NCBI GenBank assembly: GCA_937858715.1
Contig: CALLZY010000216.1
Location: 1 to 41,559 of the forward strand
Direction of reading: 5' to 3'
Length of the DNA: 41,559 bases
Origin: an uncultured Chitinophagaceae bacterium
GTDB taxonomy: Bacteria; Bacteroidota; Bacteroidia; Chitinophagales; Chitinophagaceae
A program made the position numbers and the translations under genes. Positions 8,689 to 16,446 of this stretch are shown piece by piece; positions within the stretch are counted from its first letter, which is position 1; each line of letters begins with the position of its first letter. The notes beneath the pieces are model-generated. The model was given only the letters and a program-made list of their open reading frames with translations, did no database searches and was not told the DNA's origin.

Positions 8689-8814
8689 ATTTTATTTTCT
8701 ATTGAAATCAATATAATCTTGCCCCTTCAAAAAAGTTTCTTTATTGAGGCTCAATTGGTTAAGCGATTTGGTAAGAAAGCACTAACTTGCGCCTTCGTGT
8801 AAAAAAGACACATT

Positions 8815-10470
8815 ATGAATTTTAACGAGTTTCAAGTGCCGTATCCTGTTGAAGACCGGTACGCAAAAAAGGTGGCATATTTTTCAATGGAGTTTGCCAC
8901 GCATCAGCCTCTGAAGATTTATAGCGGAGGCTTAGGATTCTTGTCCGGCTCTCATTTGCGCAGTGCTTATGAATTAAGGCAAAATCTTATAGGGATTGGC
9001 ATACTTTGGAAATATGGTTATTACGACCAGGAAAGAAACCAGGATCAGACATTAGATGTTGCATGGAACGAAAAGCAATATAGCTTTTTGGAAGATACTG
9101 GAATTAAATTCCAGGTATCGATACATGACCACCTTGTTTGGGTAAAGGTTTGGTATCTCAACCCGGAAACATTTAAAACAGCGCCTTTATTTCTGTTGTC
9201 AACAGATGTTCCTGAAAATGATTACGTATCACAAACAATTACTCACCGCCTTTATGATGCGAATGTGGCTACCAAAGTGGCACAGTTTATCCTGTTGGGT
9301 GTAGGTGGTGCCAAATTGGTTGATCTGCTGGGCTTCAATCCCAGCCTGTATCATCTGAATGAAGCTCACGGTATTTCCGCCGCATTTTACTTGTATAAAA
9401 AGTTTGGTAATAATATTGAGGAGGTGAAGAAAAGGCTGGTGTTTACCACACATACTCCTGAAGAGGCCGGAAACGAAAAACATGATATTTATCTCTGCCA
9501 TAGTATGAGCTATTTCTGTGGTTTATCTGTTGACGAGGTTAAGGCACTTTATGGTGAATCCAGCGACCAGTTTAATCATTCACTGGCAGCTTTGCGCTTT
9601 GCCAAACTGGCAAACGGGGTGTCTCAGTTGCATGGCGTGGTATCAAGAGCCATGTGGGGCAAGTACGAGAATATCTGCCCTATAATTGCCATCACCAATT
9701 CACAAAACTGGAGGTACTGGGCCGATAAGCAGTTATACAAGTTTATGGAGGCCGGTGATGATTATGGTATTGATGACCGTAAGAAATACCTGAAGAAAAG
9801 GGCATTTGATATTGTAGCTGACCAAACAGGAAAACTCTTTAACCCCGATGTATTTACAATTGTCTGGGCAAGGCGTTTTGCCGGTTATAAAAGGGCAGGA
9901 CTTATAGCTGCTGATGAAAAACGTTTTGAAGAACTCTTGAATAATTCCAAATACCCCGTGCAGGTTATTTGGGCAGGTAAGCCTTACCCGGTTGATCATC
10001 CGGCAATAAGTGAGTTCAACCAGCTGGTACACCTTAGCAAACGGCATAAAAATGTAGCTGTGCTGATAGGGTACGAACTGACTTTATCAAAAAGGCTGAA
10101 ACAAGCCGGTGATGTATGGCTCAACAATCCCCGTGTACCAAGAGAGGCATCTGGCACCAGCGGTATGACGGCCGCCATGAACGGTACGATAAATTTCTCT
10201 ACTGATGACGGATGGATTCCGGAGTTTATTAACCATGGCCATAATGGATTTGTAGTTCCTAAAGCAGATTATGATAACATGACAGTACAGGAGCAGGATA
10301 AGTATGATTATGATAAGATTTATGAAATCCTGCAGAACGAAATCCTGCCATTGTATTACGAAAACTACAATACCTGGAGGCAGATTATGAAAAATGGCAT
10401 GAGAGATGTTCGTTTCCAGTTCGACAGCAACCGGATGGCGCATGAGTACTACGAACTGCTGTACAAGTAA
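8815..10470 (+). CDS. glgP: Alpha-glucan phosphorylase-like protein (GT35), short form, PLP lysine replaced
   Basis: Member of the glycogen/starch phosphorylase superfamily (GT-B fold), which normally releases glucose 1-phosphate from alpha-1,4-glucans using pyridoxal phosphate. 551 residues, against about 850 for related long alpha-glucan phosphorylases, because the N-terminal extension is missing. Seen: an IYSGGLGFLSGSH glycine loop near residue 38, HLNEAHG near residue 180, RRFAGYKRA near residue 357, and EASGTSGMTAAMNG at 444-457. In active family members the last motif carries the PLP lysine (GNMK or SGMK); here residue 452 is Thr (ACG). Frame and remaining motifs are intact, so this is not simple decay. 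It may have a different chemistry or need no PLP (inference). It converges with a sugar kinase across a shared terminator. Confidence 0.88.
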   Translation: MNFNEFQVPYPVEDRYAKKVAYFSMEFATHQPLKIYSGGLGFLSGSHLRSAYELRQNLIGIGILWKYGYYDQERNQDQTLDVAWNEKQYSFLEDTGIKFQVSIHDHLVWVKVWYLNPETFKTAPLFLLSTDVPENDYVSQTITHRLYDANVATKVAQFILLGVGGAKLVDLLGFNPSLYHLNEAHGISAAFYLYKKFGNNIEEVKKRLVFTTHTPEEAGNEKHDIYLCHSMSYFCGLSVDEVKALYGESSDQFNHSLAALRFAKLANGVSQLHGVVSRAMWGKYENICPIIAITNSQNWRYWADKQLYKFMEAGDDYGIDDRKKYLKKRAFDIVADQTGKLFNPDVFTIVWARRFAGYKRAGLIAADEKRFEELLNNSKYPVQVIWAGKPYPVDHPAISEFNQLVHLSKRHKNVAVLIGYELTLSKRLKQAGDVWLNNPRVPREASGTSGMTAAMNGTINFSTDDGWIPEFINHGHNGFVVPKADYDNMTVQEQDKYDYDKIYEILQNEILPLYYENYNTWRQIMKNGMRDVRFQFDSNRMAHEYYELLYK

Positions 10471-10490
10471 TAAAGCGAATTGCTGAACAT

Positions 10491-10524
10491 AAACAAACCC
10501 CGGAACTTTCCGGGGTTTGTTTTT
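10491..10524. terminator. Bidirectional rho-independent terminator
   Basis: A 14-bp perfect stem (AAACAAACCCCGGA / TCCGGGGTTTGTTT) with a 4-base loop, flanked by T runs on the plus strand and A-rich sequence that gives U on the minus strand. It lies between the convergent phosphorylase-like and kinase genes and should stop both transcripts. Confidence 0.93.
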
Positions 10525-10527
10525 ATA

Positions 10528-11412
10528 TCAGTTGCTTATCAGCCTTTCAATTTCTGAAGGCGATATCTCAGGGTTGGCTCCTTTATAGGTGGCAACAATG
10601 GCACCTGTTGCGCAGGCATAGGCTAATGCTTTTTTATAGTCTTCTTTGTTTAACAACTTATTGATCAAAGCCGCCAAAAAACTGTCGCCGGAACCAACAG
10701 TGTCTTCTACATTTACAACATATCCGCTGTGACTGTAAAGTTTTCCTTCTGCAAACAACAAGGCTCCGTCTTTTCCCCTCGTGACACAAATTGTATTTGT
10801 GCCGGTTTTCTCAGCAATAAAACGGGTGTTCTCTTCAAGGTCATCGGTTGTTGAACCCATCGCCCTGGCGATAACCGTCAGCTCTTCGTCATTCAGTTTA
10901 ATGAAATCTGCCTTATTCATTAGCTGCTCAACAAAACTTGTGTCATAAAATGGCGGCCGCAGGTTTACATCGAAAATTTTATACGATGCCACATCAAGCA
11001 ATGCAAGCAAGGTGTTTTTTGATACATCATCCCGGCAGGCCAAAGAGCCGAATACAAAGGCTTCTGCATTTCGGGCTGCTTCTGTATTCTGATTGTTCAG
11101 TTCAATCCGGTCCCAGGCCGAAGGATAAACAATGTCGTAAGTGGCTATGCCTTCATCATTCAGTTTCACTAATACCTCACCAGTTGGCAAGGTTTCATCG
11201 TGTTGTACCAATGCAGTATCGACAGCTTTGTTTTGAATGATGGAAAGCAGTTCCCTGCCGGGGTCATCTTTGCCAATTTTTGAAATAACAGCAGCCGGTA
11301 CACCCAGCGATTGCAACCGGATGGCAACATTCATCGGTGCGCCACCGGCCACTCTTTGTGAGGGGAACACATCCCACAGCACCTCGCCAAAGCAAATTAC
11401 ATTTTTATGCAT
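10528..11412 (-). CDS. PfkB-family carbohydrate kinase (fructokinase-like)
   Basis: ATP-dependent sugar kinase of the ribokinase/PfkB fold, 294 residues from the preferred ATG at 11412. Seen: the first PfkB signature region GGAPMNVAIRLQSLG, DVNLRPP in the middle, and the second signature VEDTVGSGDSFLAAL with the catalytic Asp at about residue 243 and the anion-hole GSG. The GGAPMNVA motif and the length favour fructokinase over ribokinase or adenosine kinase, but substrate is not proven. An ATG 21 bases upstream (11433) is in frame; the downstream start is favoured because the conserved N-terminus (NVICFGEVLWD) begins there. It converges with the phosphorylase-like gene, which fits a role in carbohydrate storage or sugar use. 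Confidence 0.92.
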   Translation of the reverse strand: MHKNVICFGEVLWDVFPSQRVAGGAPMNVAIRLQSLGVPAAVISKIGKDDPGRELLSIIQNKAVDTALVQHDETLPTGEVLVKLNDEGIATYDIVYPSAWDRIELNNQNTEAARNAEAFVFGSLACRDDVSKNTLLALLDVASYKIFDVNLRPPFYDTSFVEQLMNKADFIKLNDEELTVIARAMGSTTDDLEENTRFIAEKTGTNTICVTRGKDGALLFAEGKLYSHSGYVVNVEDTVGSGDSFLAALINKLLNKEDYKKALAYACATGAIVATYKGANPEISPSEIERLISN

Positions 11413-11443
11413 AACCCTGTGTTTGTATTGCATCAGAGCCGCT

Positions 11444-11451
11444 TAAAGTTA
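11444..11451 (-). promoter_or_regulatory. Possible -7 element of the sugar kinase gene
   Basis: TAACTTTA on the minus strand matches TAnnTTTG at seven of eight positions. It lies about 32 bases before the preferred ATG at 11412 and only 10 before the alternative at 11433, which supports the downstream start. No -33 element was found. Confidence 0.4.
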
Positions 11452-11518
11452 CGGAAGGCACTGTGAAAATTATCTGTAATAAGAAGAATAATACCTGCAA
11501 ACGGGCAGGCATCAGTTT

Positions 11519-12316
11519 CTACAAATCGTCATTCTTGTATTTCCTGACAGCAAAGTAAACATACAAGCCTGCCATGGCAAGAGCTGCCGGCAGCATCACT
11601 TCCACGCCGGGTAAATCCTTGTACAGTTCTTTGGCTTTTGGGAAAGGCACCAGCGAGTCGGCAACCTGTAGTGGTAAAAAGTGCTGTGCGCCGGGAACCA
11701 CCTTTCCAAACATCCACATCAGCAAGAACTCCAGTATTAAACCATAGATGAAGAACACGATTATCGCTATGCCGCTTCTCCTGAACAAAGTGGCCAGCAG
11801 CAGGGCAAACATCAGGTAGATGAACGACTGCAAAAAGCAAAGTCCCAGTATCCACGACCCTTCAAAGGAGAACGATGAGCCGGTGATGTTTGCCATAATC
11901 AGTGTGGCAATAAGATTCATCAGGGTAATCACCGCCGACATGCAAACAATTAAACCGATTTTAGTATAGATAAAGGTTTCCCTTTTCCAGCCGTCAATAA
12001 TATTCTGGCGGTGTGTTTTAAAGTTCACCTCGTTAATAAACAGGTTAATGATGATCATCCCCGGCAGGTATAGCAGGAAGCTGGTGGAGAAGCACACCGT
12101 ACGCCAGATATTCTCAGGCCCGAACAGCTGAAACAAATCACTGCCCTCGCTTTGCACACCCGTTACCGATTCCTGGATGCTGCCGATTAAGTTGATGTAT
12201 ATTTTATAGAAGATGTAAATGATCAGCAAAATACCGGCGATGTACATAAAGGAGAATACCTGGAACACCCGGTAGTTTTTGATTTTCATCCATTCAATTC
12301 TGAGATTCTTAAACAT
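11519..12316 (-). CDS. ABC-2 type transporter permease
   Basis: Integral membrane subunit of 265 residues with about six hydrophobic segments (around residues 20-40, 75-95, 120-145, 155-175, 180-200 and 240-258), the layout of ABC-2 export permeases of the NatB or lantibiotic-immunity type. A cytoplasmic N-terminus precedes TM1, and a long loop (SVTGVQSEGSDLF) follows it. It is the second gene of a two-gene operon, 28 bp after the ATPase gene, and the two should form one exporter. The substrate is unknown. Confidence 0.88.
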   Translation of the reverse strand: MFKNLRIEWMKIKNYRVFQVFSFMYIAGILLIIYIFYKIYINLIGSIQESVTGVQSEGSDLFQLFGPENIWRTVCFSTSFLLYLPGMIIINLFINEVNFKTHRQNIIDGWKRETFIYTKIGLIVCMSAVITLMNLIATLIMANITGSSFSFEGSWILGLCFLQSFIYLMFALLLATLFRRSGIAIIVFFIYGLILEFLLMWMFGKVVPGAQHFLPLQVADSLVPFPKAKELYKDLPGVEVMLPAALAMAGLYVYFAVRKYKNDDL

Positions 12317-12344
12317 ATGATTTCTTTATTGCTGTTTCAGTAAA

Positions 12345-13265
12345 TTAATGTTCGCTTTTCGCTCCTGTAATTTCAAGGAAACGTTTTTCAAGTGTTGTCT
12401 TCTTCAGGTTCAGCTGGCTCAGCACAATTCCCTTTTCAAACAGATACCTGTTAACAGCAGCAGGCGAAACGGTGTCGTTTATTTCCACTGCCAGGCTGTT
12501 TGTTTCGGCAATCACATGCTCCACACCGGGCATCTGCCTGATGGCGGCTTCCAGAGCGGCCATATCATCAGCAGCAATTTCAATCTGCACGGTGGTAACA
12601 CTGCTGCCGCTGCCCGACAGCACTTCACTTACGGTGCCGCTGGTTTTTAATACACCTTTTTGCAGGATGGCTACATGGGTACATACTTTCTCCACCTCGT
12701 CCAGTATATGACTGGCCATGATGATGGTTTTACCCTTATGGCTCAGGTCTTTTATCAGCTGGCGTATTTCGGCAATGCCCGCAGGGTCGAGGCCGTTGGT
12801 AGGTTCATCAAACACTAAAATGTCAGGGTCGCCCAGCAGGGTGGCAGCAATGGCAAGCCTTTGCTTCATACCCAGCGAGTAGGTGTTGAATTTCGAATCC
12901 TTCCGTTGGGTGAGGTTTACTATCTCCAGCACTTTGGGAATATCTTCCTTTCCTTTCTCTTTTATGGCTGCCGATATTTCAAGGTTTTTCTGTCCGCTCA
13001 GGTAGTGGTAAAAATTGGGCGTCTCCAGCAGCGTACCGATGTTTCTTCTTTGTTCTGCCGACCCCGGCTGGCCAAACCACAAAAAAGAACCCTGGTTTGC
13101 TTTCAATACATCCATGATGATGCCGAGCAAGGTGGTTTTGCCGCTGCCGTTGGGGCCCAGTATGCCAAACACACTGCCGCGGGGCACTTCAAAGCTTACA
13201 TTGTCAAGTGCCCTCACCACACCGTAGTTCTTGGAGAGATTGTTTACTGATAATACACTGTTCAT
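12345..13265 (-). CDS. ABC transporter ATP-binding protein
   Basis: ATPase subunit of an ABC-2 exporter, 306 residues. Seen: Walker A GPNGSGKTT (37-45), ABC signature YSLGMKQRL (around 129-137), Walker B ILVFDEPTNGLDP (149-161) and the H-loop in MASHILDEVE. After residue 220 there is a C-terminal domain seen in bacitracin-type and NatA-like exporters (DMAALEAAIRQMPGVE). Upstream of the permease gene with the same orientation. It probably energises export of a peptide, drug or lipid; the partner gene gives no more detail. Confidence 0.94.
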   Translation of the reverse strand: MNSVLSVNNLSKNYGVVRALDNVSFEVPRGSVFGILGPNGSGKTTLLGIIMDVLKANQGSFLWFGQPGSAEQRRNIGTLLETPNFYHYLSGQKNLEISAAIKEKGKEDIPKVLEIVNLTQRKDSKFNTYSLGMKQRLAIAATLLGDPDILVFDEPTNGLDPAGIAEIRQLIKDLSHKGKTIIMASHILDEVEKVCTHVAILQKGVLKTSGTVSEVLSGSGSSVTTVQIEIAADDMAALEAAIRQMPGVEHVIAETNSLAVEINDTVSPAAVNRYLFEKGIVLSQLNLKKTTLEKRFLEITGAKSEH

Positions 13266-13383
13266 AGTTCTGTTTACTTTTTCATGCTCAAGATAAAAGA
13301 TTATGCTGAATGAGCCGGAAATTTATGATTAGTGCACAGGATTAAACTTTAACGGTAAACAAATTGTTTTATTCCTGTAACAA

Positions 13384-13465
13384 GGCCCGCAGGGCCGGTA
13401 GTTTGGTAACCGATGCTAATACTTTAAGCCAAAGCCCTGCAGGGGCGGCACATTAGTGCAGGGGT
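13384..13465. repeat. GC-rich palindromic intergenic element
   Basis: Contains the inverted repeat GGCCC-GCA-GGGCC (13384-13396) and the perfect palindrome CCCTGCAGGG (13435-13444), followed by GGCGGCACATTAGTGCAGG. The whole is distinctly GC-richer than the AT-rich sequence on both sides and looks like a dispersed Bacteroidota intergenic repeat. No second copy is in the window. Confidence 0.5.
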
Positions 13466-13487
13466 TAAAAAAACACTGCCAACGGAT

Positions 13488-13495
13488 TAACTTTA
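13488..13495 (+). promoter_or_regulatory. -7 element of the epimerase gene
   Basis: TAACTTTA, seven of eight matches to TAnnTTTG, ends 9 bases before the ATG at 13505. The predicted transcript would start within a few bases of the start codon, so the mRNA is near leaderless. The -33 region has no TTG. Confidence 0.45.
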
Positions 13496-13504
13496 GCGAC
13501 AATT

Positions 13505-14422
13505 ATGAAAACAATACTCATCACCGGCGGCACTGGTATGGCAGGCAGGGCACTCACTAAGGCACTGCTGGCACAGGGCCATCATGTCATCATCATGAGC
13601 CGGAACAAAAAGGAAACAAACAACCCGCAGCTCTCCATGGCGGCATGGAATGTGGAGCAGCAAACCATTGATGCGGATGCCATCAGCAGGGCTGATTATA
13701 TTATACACCTTGCGGGTGCCGGTGTGGCCGATAAGCGGTGGACGGCAGCACGGAAAAAAGAGATTGCTGACAGCAGGGTGCGCAGCGGGGAACTGCTTGT
13801 TAAAGCATTGGGCGAGATACCCAACAAGGTAAAGGCCGTTGTGTCTGCCTCGGCCATTGGCTGGTACGGGCCCGACCCATCGGTGCCCAACCCGCAACCG
13901 TTTACGGAAGAGGCCCCGCCACATACTGATTTCCTGGGGCAAACCTGCCTGCAGTGGGAGCAAAGCACCGAGCCTATTGCGGCAATGGGCATACGGCTGG
14001 CAAAGCTGCGCATTGGTATTGTGCTGAGCAGCGATGGCGGGGCACTGAAGGAATTTGTAAAACCGCTGAAGTTTGGAGTGGCCTCCGTGCTGGGCAGCGG
14101 CCGGCAGGTGGTAAGCTGGATACATATTGACGACCTGGTGCAGCTCTTTATCTATGCGCTGGAAATCGACCATATAAGCGGAGTGTATAATGCGGTGGCC
14201 CCGCAGCCTGTAACCAACCGGCAACTGATACAGGCGATTGCCAAAAGCCGCAACCGTTTTTACATTACACTGCCCGTGCCGGCTTTTGTGCTGAAGGTGA
14301 TGCTGGGCGAAATGAGTATTGAGGTGCTGAAGAGTGCCACCGTAAGCGCCGGAAAAATACAGCAGGCCGGTTTTGTTTTTCGCTATGCGGAAGCGGGAGA
14401 GGCGATGAAGAGTTTTTTTTGA
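13505..14422 (+). CDS. TIGR01777-type NAD(P)-dependent epimerase (YfcH-like)
   Basis: Short-chain dehydrogenase/epimerase-like protein of 305 residues. Seen: the nucleotide-binding GGTGMAGRA loop at 8-16, ADYIIHLAGAGVADKRW (60-75), SASAIGWYG with the Tyr of the family (around 115-123), GVASVLGSGRQVVSWIHIDDL (around 196-216) and a C-terminal DUF1731-like tail. Members of this family (YfcH, SulA-like) have no settled substrate. The protein ends in MKSFF at an eight-T run. The last 77 bases are repeated at 15594-15669 downstream of dinD; there the run has seven T and the frame stays open. This gene copy has no internal defect. Confidence 0.93.
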   Translation: MKTILITGGTGMAGRALTKALLAQGHHVIIMSRNKKETNNPQLSMAAWNVEQQTIDADAISRADYIIHLAGAGVADKRWTAARKKEIADSRVRSGELLVKALGEIPNKVKAVVSASAIGWYGPDPSVPNPQPFTEEAPPHTDFLGQTCLQWEQSTEPIAAMGIRLAKLRIGIVLSSDGGALKEFVKPLKFGVASVLGSGRQVVSWIHIDDLVQLFIYALEIDHISGVYNAVAPQPVTNRQLIQAIAKSRNRFYITLPVPAFVLKVMLGEMSIEVLKSATVSAGKIQQAGFVFRYAEAGEAMKSFF

Positions 14423-14427
14423 GGGGA
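14351..14427 (+). repeat. 3' end of the epimerase gene, copy A of a 77-bp direct repeat
   Basis: Matches 15594-15669 at 72 of 77 positions. The four substitutions are all transitions and one T is missing from the poly-T run in the other copy. Copy A lies inside an intact gene. Together the copies bracket dinD. Confidence 0.9.
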
Positions 14428-14525
14428 ATAAACAACAATTTGTATCAGCCAAATATTGTACGGTAAAACCATAAAAAAAGGTGAGATATTGCTTAGTCTT
14501 TTACACAAGGTTCATGTTGTATGTG
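14428..14525. repeat. Diverged ~100-bp intergenic repeat, copy 1
   Basis: This stretch, directly after the epimerase gene, aligns with 16351-16446. Shared blocks include AAACAACARTTTGTA, AAACCATAAAAAA and TTTTACACA-GTTCATGTTRTATG. By eye about 70-75 % of positions agree, with small gaps. Each copy lies at the 3' side of a minus-strand gene. Confidence 0.7.
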
Positions 14526-14603
14526 CGTCCTTCGTCTTGATGATTTGAATTGAAAGTATGTGTCCATTGTGGAAGGGTGTGTCCCCTGAAGCGTTGGAAC
14601 AAT

Positions 14604-14674
14604 GCAGGCTTTTTTGCAAGCTTTGCTTTGTGTCAGGGAATATAGGGCTTGTCCCGCAAAAAAAGGGATGCCTG
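14604..14674. repeat. Imperfect inverted repeat downstream of dinD
   Basis: GCAGGC plus TTTTTTGC (14604-14617) pairs with GCAAAAAAA (14656-14664) and GCCTG (14670-14674), leaving a small bulge. It lies in the gap between the dinD stop and the diverged repeat. It could serve as a weak terminator for dinD on the minus strand, or be part of the element's end. Confidence 0.4.
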
Positions 14675-14687
14675 TAAATACGTTGGA

Positions 14688-15533
14688 TTATTTCTTTTTC
14701 AGATTCTTTGTTTCTTTCAGGAGTTTCTTGTCTTCCGATTTTACTTTTCTTTCAATTTTTTTGAGGTCTTCTTCTGCTGGTAAGTTTTCTGGCTTAATAC
14801 CGCTTTTCAATAATAGTCCCCTGATGTCCTGATTGTTTTTTACATGCTCATCTGTAATTGCAGATTCAGATTTCAAGTCTGCCTTCCGGATATTTACATT
14901 GGTCAGTTCATTGGCAAAATCTTTGGCTTTTATTGTTATTGTCGGTAAAAAGTCTGCAAGTGGTCTGTTGTCAGGGATACCCAATCTCGCTTTCATGTCT
15001 GATGTTGTTTTGCCACCAAACAATGCCTGGTCACCCTTGCTTCTGATTCTGGCAAAGCCAGCATTGTCAATTCCCTTTTGAAAAATAAGCCCCGATAACT
15101 CTTTTTCAGAAATAGTAAGCTTTTCTCTTGCTTGTAACCGTTCCCATTCTTTGAGTCGTCGTTCAAGTAGTTCTTGCTTTCTTGTCTGAACAGCAAAATA
15201 ACTCATAGCAAACGCAATCTCATCTTTACGTGGGTCACCATTTTGAGCAATGAGATAACAGGCATACCTTGTAAGCATGATGTCTTCAATTTCTCTCTTT
15301 GCTCCAGAACCTAGGTCAACCATTTTCCTGACGTCAAGAAAATGGTCTGATACTTCTTGCTTTGCGTTAGTGCAGGCCGTTTTTGCTTTATCAATAACTT
15401 TTATGAAATTTTCCCATTTTGAGTAGCCCAATAATTCCTGCAAGTCTCTTGCAAACCAATATTCAACACCGTCAGTTTCATTAACTGCCAATTCAAAACT
15501 GCTGTGAAGGTGTGATATAATTTCCCGTTTCAT
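14688..15533 (-). CDS. dinD: DNA damage-inducible protein D
   Basis: Homologue of E. coli DinD (274 residues there, 281 here). The N-terminal half is a Bro-N-like domain (GVEYWFARDLQELLGYSKWENF, about residues 23-44), followed by MLTRYACYLIAQNGDPRK, and the C-terminal half is charged and helical (KAKDFANELTNVNIR, then a Lys-rich tail). E. coli DinD is LexA-controlled and inhibits RecA-mediated strand exchange; in other phyla the gene is often accessory and scattered. Here it sits between two copies of the epimerase 3' end, which suggests arrival by insertion or duplication. A 12-bp perfect palindrome lies between its -7 box and start codon. Confidence 0.93.
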   Translation of the reverse strand: MKREIISHLHSSFELAVNETDGVEYWFARDLQELLGYSKWENFIKVIDKAKTACTNAKQEVSDHFLDVRKMVDLGSGAKREIEDIMLTRYACYLIAQNGDPRKDEIAFAMSYFAVQTRKQELLERRLKEWERLQAREKLTISEKELSGLIFQKGIDNAGFARIRSKGDQALFGGKTTSDMKARLGIPDNRPLADFLPTITIKAKDFANELTNVNIRKADLKSESAITDEHVKNNQDIRGLLLKSGIKPENLPAEEDLKKIERKVKSEDKKLLKETKNLKKK

Positions 15534-15539
15534 TTATCA

Positions 15540-15551
15540 GGTAATATTACC
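15540..15551. promoter_or_regulatory. Candidate operator palindrome upstream of dinD
   Basis: GGTAATATTACC is a perfect 12-bp palindrome 7 bases from the dinD ATG and next to the -7 box TAAATTTG (minus strand, 15551-15558). A repressor bound here would cover the transcription start. The sequence is not the E. coli SOS box. Confidence 0.55.
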
Positions 15552-15558
15552 AAATTTA
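15551..15558 (-). promoter_or_regulatory. -7 element of dinD
   Basis: TAAATTTG on the minus strand matches TAnnTTTG in full, about 18 bases before the ATG. A TTTG exists upstream (15572-15575) but only 13 bp away, so the -33 element is not supported. Confidence 0.5.
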
Positions 15559-15593
15559 GGTATTATCTTTTCAAATGCTTAATTACTTAGAAT

Positions 15594-15669
15594 GGAAAAA
15601 TACAACAGGCCGGTTTTGTTTTTCGCTATGTGGAAGTGGAAGAGGCGATGAAGAGTTTTTTTGAGGGGA
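15594..15669 (+). pseudogene. Orphan 3' end of the epimerase gene (copy B)
   Basis: A 76-bp fragment that repeats the last 77 bp of the epimerase gene (14351-14427). Read in the epimerase frame it still encodes IQQAGFVFRYVEVEEAMKSFFEGKK, because the T run is one base shorter and the stop is lost. All four substitutions are C to T or G to A relative to copy A. It has no start and no upstream gene body, and ends against the 3' end of the SRPBCC gene. It is either a leftover of a tandem paralogue or the original gene end displaced by an insertion. Confidence 0.8.
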
Positions 15670-15674
15670 AGAAA

Positions 15675-16121
15675 TTATATCAAGGTATTGGCAATCTCCA
15701 TTTCAAGCCTGTCGAAATTTTCTTCATTCTTTGGGCCTGCAAATGGTTTCACTTTTTCACATTCTTCTGCAGTGGCAAATATCATTCTGAAGGATATCCT
15801 GGTTTTTAAACTGCTGATTTCTTCAAAGGCCACCTCCATGTCAAATAGCGGTTGGGAGATTCTTGTCCAGCTGATTAACTTGAATGGTTCAACTGTTTTA
15901 AATACAGATGAATTTTCATAGTTCCCTTTTTCTGGCCCATGCATCGTCAGTACCCATTTCCCCTGGGGACGTAAATCAAATTCATGAAAAGTATTGGTAA
16001 AACCTTTTGGCCCCCACCATTTCTTAAGATGTGATGGATTGGCAAACAAATTGTAAACGACAGCCAGAGGAGCATTAAGCACTCTTGAACTATTAATTTC
16101 ACGATTTAAATCCACTGCCAT
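15675..16121 (-). CDS. SRPBCC / AHSA1-like domain protein
   Basis: Small cytoplasmic protein of 148 residues with a START-like fold that usually binds a hydrophobic ligand. Seen: the N-terminal signature REINSSRVLNAPLAVVYNLFANPSHLKKWWGPKGFTN (residues 7-43, with the family's typical KWWGP) and a C-terminal helix. The full domain is present and its length is normal. No signal peptide. It converges on copy B of the epimerase end. Function is unknown; relatives are often linked to stress or to ArsR regulators, none of which is here. Confidence 0.9.
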   Translation of the reverse strand: MAVDLNREINSSRVLNAPLAVVYNLFANPSHLKKWWGPKGFTNTFHEFDLRPQGKWVLTMHGPEKGNYENSSVFKTVEPFKLISWTRISQPLFDMEVAFEEISSLKTRISFRMIFATAEECEKVKPFAGPKNEENFDRLEMEIANTLI

Positions 16122-16331
16122 TTTAGATAAATTTCATGTTGTCTTGATGAGAATGTTTAAGTGGTCTCTGCGTTGTCCCTGACGGTCTGGTATTGGCGAT
16201 GGTTGGGAATTAGCATTCTGTCCGCCTACAACCGCTGCCAATTGAACTGATGTTGAAATTAAGAACTAATGGTAAAACAGGAAAACAAGCGTTGGTGGCA
16301 GTAATGAATAAACTTTCAAAACAGGTATTTG

Positions 16332-16349
16332 TCCCGATAGCTATTGGGA
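16332..16349. repeat. Near-palindrome TCCCGATAG/CTATTGGGA
   Basis: 18 bp, 16 of them self-complementary around AGCT. It looks like a dispersed Bacteroidota palindrome. It lies at the edge of the diverged ~100-bp repeat. Confidence 0.55.
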
Positions 16350-16350
16350 T

Positions 16351-16446
16351 AAAAAACAACAGTTTGTACCAACCAAATTACTGTTCAGCTAAACCATAAA
16401 AAAGTTGGCTTTTTGTTTGATTTTTTACACAGTTCATGTTATATGC
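16351..16446. repeat. Diverged ~100-bp intergenic repeat, copy 2
   Basis: Counterpart of 14428-14525, with the shared end TTTTTTACACAGTTCATG. It ends in GTTATATGC (16438-16446), only 7 bases from the stop of the orphan gene. Confidence 0.7.

Noticed and set aside
13493-14452. 319-residue open frame on the minus strand opposite the epimerase gene
   Set aside because: The plus strand encodes a clear epimerase with all motifs; the antisense frame has a Cys/His-rich composition typical of a shadow and no recognisable domain.
14602-14832. 76-residue open frame on the plus strand overlapping the dinD 3' end
   Set aside because: It overlaps dinD in antisense and has no protein-like features.
15594-15669. 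A functional second epimerase gene
   Set aside because: Only the last 76 bp are present; no start and no nucleotide-binding motif.
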